From positions 1 through 54,769 of the forward strand of contig JAFGIX010000007.1 of assembly GCA_016929395.1 (NCBI GenBank): 54,769 nucleotides of DNA, given 5' to 3'. Position numbers and translations under genes: made by a program. A model generated the notes under the pieces. That model saw only the letters and a program-made list of their open reading frames with translations, was not told where the DNA came from and ran no database searches. Positions within the stretch are counted from its first letter, which is position 1, and each line of letters opens with the position of its first letter. Below, in pieces: positions 52,037-54,769 of the stretch. Source of the stretch: Candidatus Zymogenus saltonus (GTDB lineage Bacteria; Desulfobacterota; Zymogenia; Zymogenales; Zymogenaceae).

Positions 52037-52396
52037 ATTAGTTCCTGTAACATTAAAAGCGATAAAAAAAGCAAATAACTTGTGTGTCTACATTACAAAT
52101 TTTTGATTTCTTAAAAAATTATACTAATAAAAGCTCGAAATTGCCAGAAGAAAATGAAATGAGCTGAAAAGAGTTTTTCCATATATATCCTTTTTTTACG
52201 CTTTTCCTCAAATAAAGGTGTGAATAATTCACGTTTTTGAGGGATCTGTTTGGGAGGTGGTTGAGGTTAAAAAAAACCTCTTCAGAATCACTCCCGTATA
52301 TGAGACACGCCCAGGCGGAAGCTATTCCTCATCATAAAGGGGTTCGAGAAATTCAAGATGTGAGATAAATAGTGAAGGCAAAGAACAAGATAGACC
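52037..52396. other. Intergenic region
   Basis: AT-rich leader of the minus-strand regulator gene plus the 3' flank of the SRPBCC gene. A small GAGGTT/AACCTC hairpin with an A-run loop lies near 52262-52279. Reading the minus strand, a TATAAT box occurs near 52119-52124 without a good -35. Nothing else is seen. Confidence 0.35.
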
Positions 52397-52828
52397 CTAT
52401 CTCTCCATCTTTGTCTTGATGTTATTCATTATTTGATCGGCTACCTTTTCGTTTTGCCCCAAAATGGCTCTCTCGGCCAGCTTTCCCAAAATAGGAACTG
52501 GAATGGTGTATTCTATATCCAAGTTCAACTTCGTGTCTCCGTCGTAATATTTTTCCAGGACAAATACCCATTTACTAATGATTCCCGCGACACTCTCGAG
52601 AACGTAGCGATCCGGGGGATTCAATTCTTTTACAACCGACTCTCCATTGAATTTCATTCCGGCCATCTTATATTCCCACTTATCCCGTCTCCCGACTCCA
52701 CTGCCGATAACTCCGGTTATTTTTTCTAAACCCGGGCTCCACTCCTCGGAAGACATCGGATCGGTAATGTAATTGAAAACCTTCTCGATGGGTGCTTTGA
52801 TGGCGATATTTCTTTGAACGTGTGCCAT
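52397..52828 (-). CDS. SRPBCC (START-like) family protein
   Basis: A 143-residue protein; the start at 52828 follows a strong AAGGAGG site, and the codons upstream do not resemble the family. The fold is seen in 'AHVQRNIAIKAPIEKVFNYITDP', a central 'GMKFNGESVVKELNPPDRYVLES' and the long final helix 'KLAERAILGQNEKVADQIMNNIKTKM'. SRPBCC proteins bind hydrophobic ligands such as lipids or polyketides; some are cyclases. No catalytic residue can be picked. It has its own promoter upstream. Confidence 0.88.
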   Translation of the reverse strand: MAHVQRNIAIKAPIEKVFNYITDPMSSEEWSPGLEKITGVIGSGVGRRDKWEYKMAGMKFNGESVVKELNPPDRYVLESVAGIISKWVFVLEKYYDGDTKLNLDIEYTIPVPILGKLAERAILGQNEKVADQIMNNIKTKMER

Positions 52829-53222
52829 GTTGAATCCTCCTTTTATAAAAGAAAATGTATGTTGTTTGGAATAAAATCGGAAGTGTTGAGATATCCCGTG
52901 TTCAGTGGAATTATAGCGCATTTTTAAGAATGGTGTCAACAGCAATAATAAGCATATATAACAAATGTTACAATGTATTGAATAGATGAAAAAGAAGTTT
53001 TGAAAAAATCGGCCGTTTGAAAGGGAGCCGAAAAGACACTCGTATTTGAATAGGTAGTTTAAAGCTTTAAGCCGCAGTCATACCTTGAAACTAAAAACTG
53101 TTTTTACATAATCGCCGTACTGCGAATCTGCGGATTCAATGACGTGTTGTTCCCTCTAAACCGAACCCTTAATCCTTCGCGTCTTTGTTTATTTTTCCGG
53201 TCAGTGCCGTCAACAAATGAAA
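52829..53222. other. Intergenic region with the SRPBCC promoter
   Basis: Contains the minus-strand promoter at 52910-52939. The remainder (about 52945-53222) is AT-rich with no gene, tRNA or hairpin with T-run that I can support. Confidence 0.4.
52910..52939 (-). promoter_or_regulatory. Sigma-70-type promoter
   Basis: Read on the minus strand: TTGACA (52934-52939), 18 bases, TATAAT (52910-52915). It lies about 80 bases before the SRPBCC start codon. Confidence 0.7.
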
Positions 53223-53738
53223 TCAGTCAATCTTGATATTCAACTTCTTCAAGATGCGATCCATATAGGGGTAGACGTAAAGCTCACCCCTGTTTGCGGC
53301 GATCGAGGCAAGAATAGTGTACACGATGTGAAAGACCGCCACAACGGGAAGGAGGAGAAATCCGATTAGGACAAAACAGAGGAGACCGGAGATCAAATAG
53401 GCGGCGATGATCAATATCTGAAAGAAGGTGCTCTGTCTCGCATGATGCCTTATATAGGCGTTCTCCTCGCTCTTGATAAGCCAGATTATAAGCGGAACTG
53501 CGATCTGGAACGGGGGAACTAAGTACATAAGGAGTCCCGAGAGATGGCTGATGACGGAAAACAGCTTATCATCCGAGCTTATCTCCGCTTCCCCGCCCTT
53601 TTTAACATCGTCATTCGAGCCGGCTATCCTTTTTGCTCCATTGGATTCCCCCTTCGGTTCTTCAATCTTCTTTTTACCCTTGGGTTCTCCATCTTCTCCG
53701 CCGGGCCCGATCCCCTTTACGTCTTCACTTTCGGCCAT
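53223..53738 (-). CDS. DUF4870 (Tic20-like) membrane protein
   Basis: A 171-residue protein. The first 55 residues are charged low complexity (Glu/Gly/Lys, 'GKKKIEEPKGE'). The rest is a DUF4870-type membrane domain: 'DDKLFSVISHLSGLLMYLVPPF', 'IIWLIKSEENAYIRHHARQSTFFQILI' with its conserved 'HARQS'-type motif, then two more hydrophobic helices and a short cytoplasmic tail. The molecular role of the family is unknown. It lies in the inner membrane. The long charged N-terminus is the odd feature; most members lack it. Confidence 0.85.
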   Translation of the reverse strand: MAESEDVKGIGPGGEDGEPKGKKKIEEPKGESNGAKRIAGSNDDVKKGGEAEISSDDKLFSVISHLSGLLMYLVPPFQIAVPLIIWLIKSEENAYIRHHARQSTFFQILIIAAYLISGLLCFVLIGFLLLPVVAVFHIVYTILASIAANRGELYVYPYMDRILKKLNIKID

Positions 53739-53901
53739 AATACCACCTCAAAAAAACTATAAAAAAACCTTCATGTGCCCAATCGATAAAGAATTATGTC
53801 GATGGAGTCTTTACTGACTAAAGATGTTTTTTTAACCGTACCTTTGAGCCTACATACATTACAAACTCTCTTTCTTATTTGATAACAAAAACCACTCACT
53901 T

Positions 53902-54630
53902 TCATCCTATGTACATCATGATTGTGTCGAAATCGGTGAAAAAAAGGAACAATCCGAGTACGATCAAGATTATACCGCAGATTATGTTTATCGCCGGTAT
54001 GAAGCGCTTGAATCTGCCGAAGGCGGAGAGAAACCAGTTAAAGGCGAGCGACGAGATGAAAAACGGGATGGCGAGCCCAAGAGAAAATACAAGAAGGAGA
54101 AGCGTTCCGTATACCGGGTTTTCCGAGGAGCCGATAACGGCAAGCCCGAGGATGGAGGCGATTATAGGCCCTATGCAGGGCGTCCAGCCGGCGGCAAAGG
54201 TGACCCCGACAATGGAAGACCCGAAATAACCCGCGGGCTTGTCCCTTAAGTGTATCTTCTTTTCCATGTCCAAAAACGGTATCCTGATTATTCCCGTTAT
54301 AAATATCCCGAAGAGGACAATGATCACCCCCCCGACCCGTCTCAGTATCTCCTTGAACTCCAAGAGCGTCCCGCCGATGATGTTTGCCAGCGTCCCGAGG
54401 GTCACAAAGACGACGGTAAAGCCGAGGATGAAAAAGAGGGAGTGCAGGATCGTCGCCTTTATCACCGAGCGGCGGTTAATATTGACATCGGTGTCCTTGA
54501 GGTCTTCAAAGGAGATCCCCGTGATGAAGGTCAGGTAGCTTGGGAAGAGGGGCAGGACACAGGGTGAGAAGAAGCTCAAAAAGCCGGCCGAAAATGCTAT
54601 TATAAAAGAGAGATCAACAACGCTTTCCAT
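53902..54630 (-). CDS. ccdA: CcdA-type thiol-disulfide transporter (cytochrome c biogenesis)
   Basis: A 242-residue membrane protein of the CcdA/DsbD-gamma family, with about six helices. The redox Cys pair is in 'FFSPCVLPLFPSY' (first helix) and 'GWTPCIGPIIAS' (fourth helix), each with the conserved Pro residues. It carries electrons from cytoplasmic thioredoxin to periplasmic thiol proteins, for heme-protein maturation or disulfide handling. That would suit the Cys-rich exported proteins of this genome. No thioredoxin-like partner is in the window; the next gene upstream lies beyond its end. Confidence 0.92.
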   Translation of the reverse strand: MESVVDLSFIIAFSAGFLSFFSPCVLPLFPSYLTFITGISFEDLKDTDVNINRRSVIKATILHSLFFILGFTVVFVTLGTLANIIGGTLLEFKEILRRVGGVIIVLFGIFITGIIRIPFLDMEKKIHLRDKPAGYFGSSIVGVTFAAGWTPCIGPIIASILGLAVIGSSENPVYGTLLLLVFSLGLAIPFFISSLAFNWFLSAFGRFKRFIPAINIICGIILIVLGLFLFFTDFDTIMMYIG

Positions 54631-54769
54631 ATATACTATTTTCCTTTTTCAAAAATTTTTCCTGGTTTGAGGTTGCTAATGAGAGGTGAATTCAACTCAC
54701 AAGTGCAACTTTTATAGTCGTAAAAAGGGGTAAGATGATGTAGGATTTGTGCTTCTTTTAACGGCTAAA

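Overview
The window is about 54.8 kb of bacterial chromosome of moderate GC content. I read 42 protein-coding genes and no rRNA, tRNA, CRISPR array or insertion sequence. The mix suggests a Gram-negative, probably deltaproteobacterial (Desulfobacterota-like) organism, although no marker gene here settles the taxonomy. It includes sigma-54 promoters with an NtrC-type activator, minor pilins, an outer-membrane barrel protein, lipoproteins, several stand-alone response regulators, a PATAN-type regulator, CcdA, EFR1-type ferredoxin proteins and a TRAP T-component-like protein. Arg codons AGG/AGA are very frequent throughout.

Layout. (1) 0-4.7 kb: a small secreted protein and a CDP-alcohol phosphatidyltransferase. 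Facing the latter is a tight three-gene operon of an asparagine-synthase-like ligase lacking the glutaminase domain, a DUF362 protein and a TagD/CCT-like cytidylyltransferase. This looks like a small lipid or polymer head-group pathway. (2) 5.1-20.5 kb, the most interesting block: a secreted Ala-rich coiled-coil/GGGN-tail protein behind a sigma-54 promoter; a membrane-anchored protein of unknown function; a PotD-like polyamine-binding lipoprotein overlapping a dCache-HAMP-4xPAS histidine kinase; an NtrC-family activator; a strong terminator; a textbook sigma-54 promoter; and a four-gene minor-pilin operon (GspH/FimT, PilV, PilW, PilX types). The PilW-type protein carries an extension of about 1,150 residues made largely of fibronectin-III-like domains. 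A REC-only protein follows. (3) 20.6-24.6 kb: an outer-membrane beta-barrel protein with two homologous halves, and a ClC chloride channel with CBS domains. (4) 24.7-31.3 kb: a TatT-like protein, a hotdog thioesterase, an MBL-fold hydrolase, an EFR1-type ferredoxin/flavodoxin, a SerA-type dehydrogenase whose catalytic Arg is Gly, and a crotonase. (5) 31.4-39.6 kb: GH57-like, polysaccharide deacetylase and GNAT genes, then a crotonase, an enolase-superfamily enzyme, alanine dehydrogenase and a 4Fe-4S protein. (6) 40.4-49.9 kb: a lipoprotein, an acetyltransferase-only GlmU, GlmS, TrkH, TrkA, a PcrA/UvrD helicase, a leaderless zinc-ribbon/REC protein and a Nudix hydrolase. (7) 50.3-54.6 kb: a PATAN/MshEN-like/REC/GAF regulator, an SRPBCC protein, a DUF4870 protein and CcdA.

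How it may work together. The PotD-like lipoprotein keeps the main polyamine-contact residues, has no ABC transporter beside it, and overlaps the kinase gene by 22 bp. This resembles the NspS-MbaA logic of Vibrio cholerae, where a PotD homologue acts as a sensor subunit. The kinase and the sigma-54 activator sit directly upstream of a sigma-54 promoter driving a pilus-tip operon with a giant adhesin-like minor pilin. A second exactly spaced sigma-54 promoter drives the secreted GGGN protein at the other end of the block. My main hypothesis is an environmental (polyamine-type) switch for surface attachment. It is inference from gene order and motifs, not a demonstrated system.
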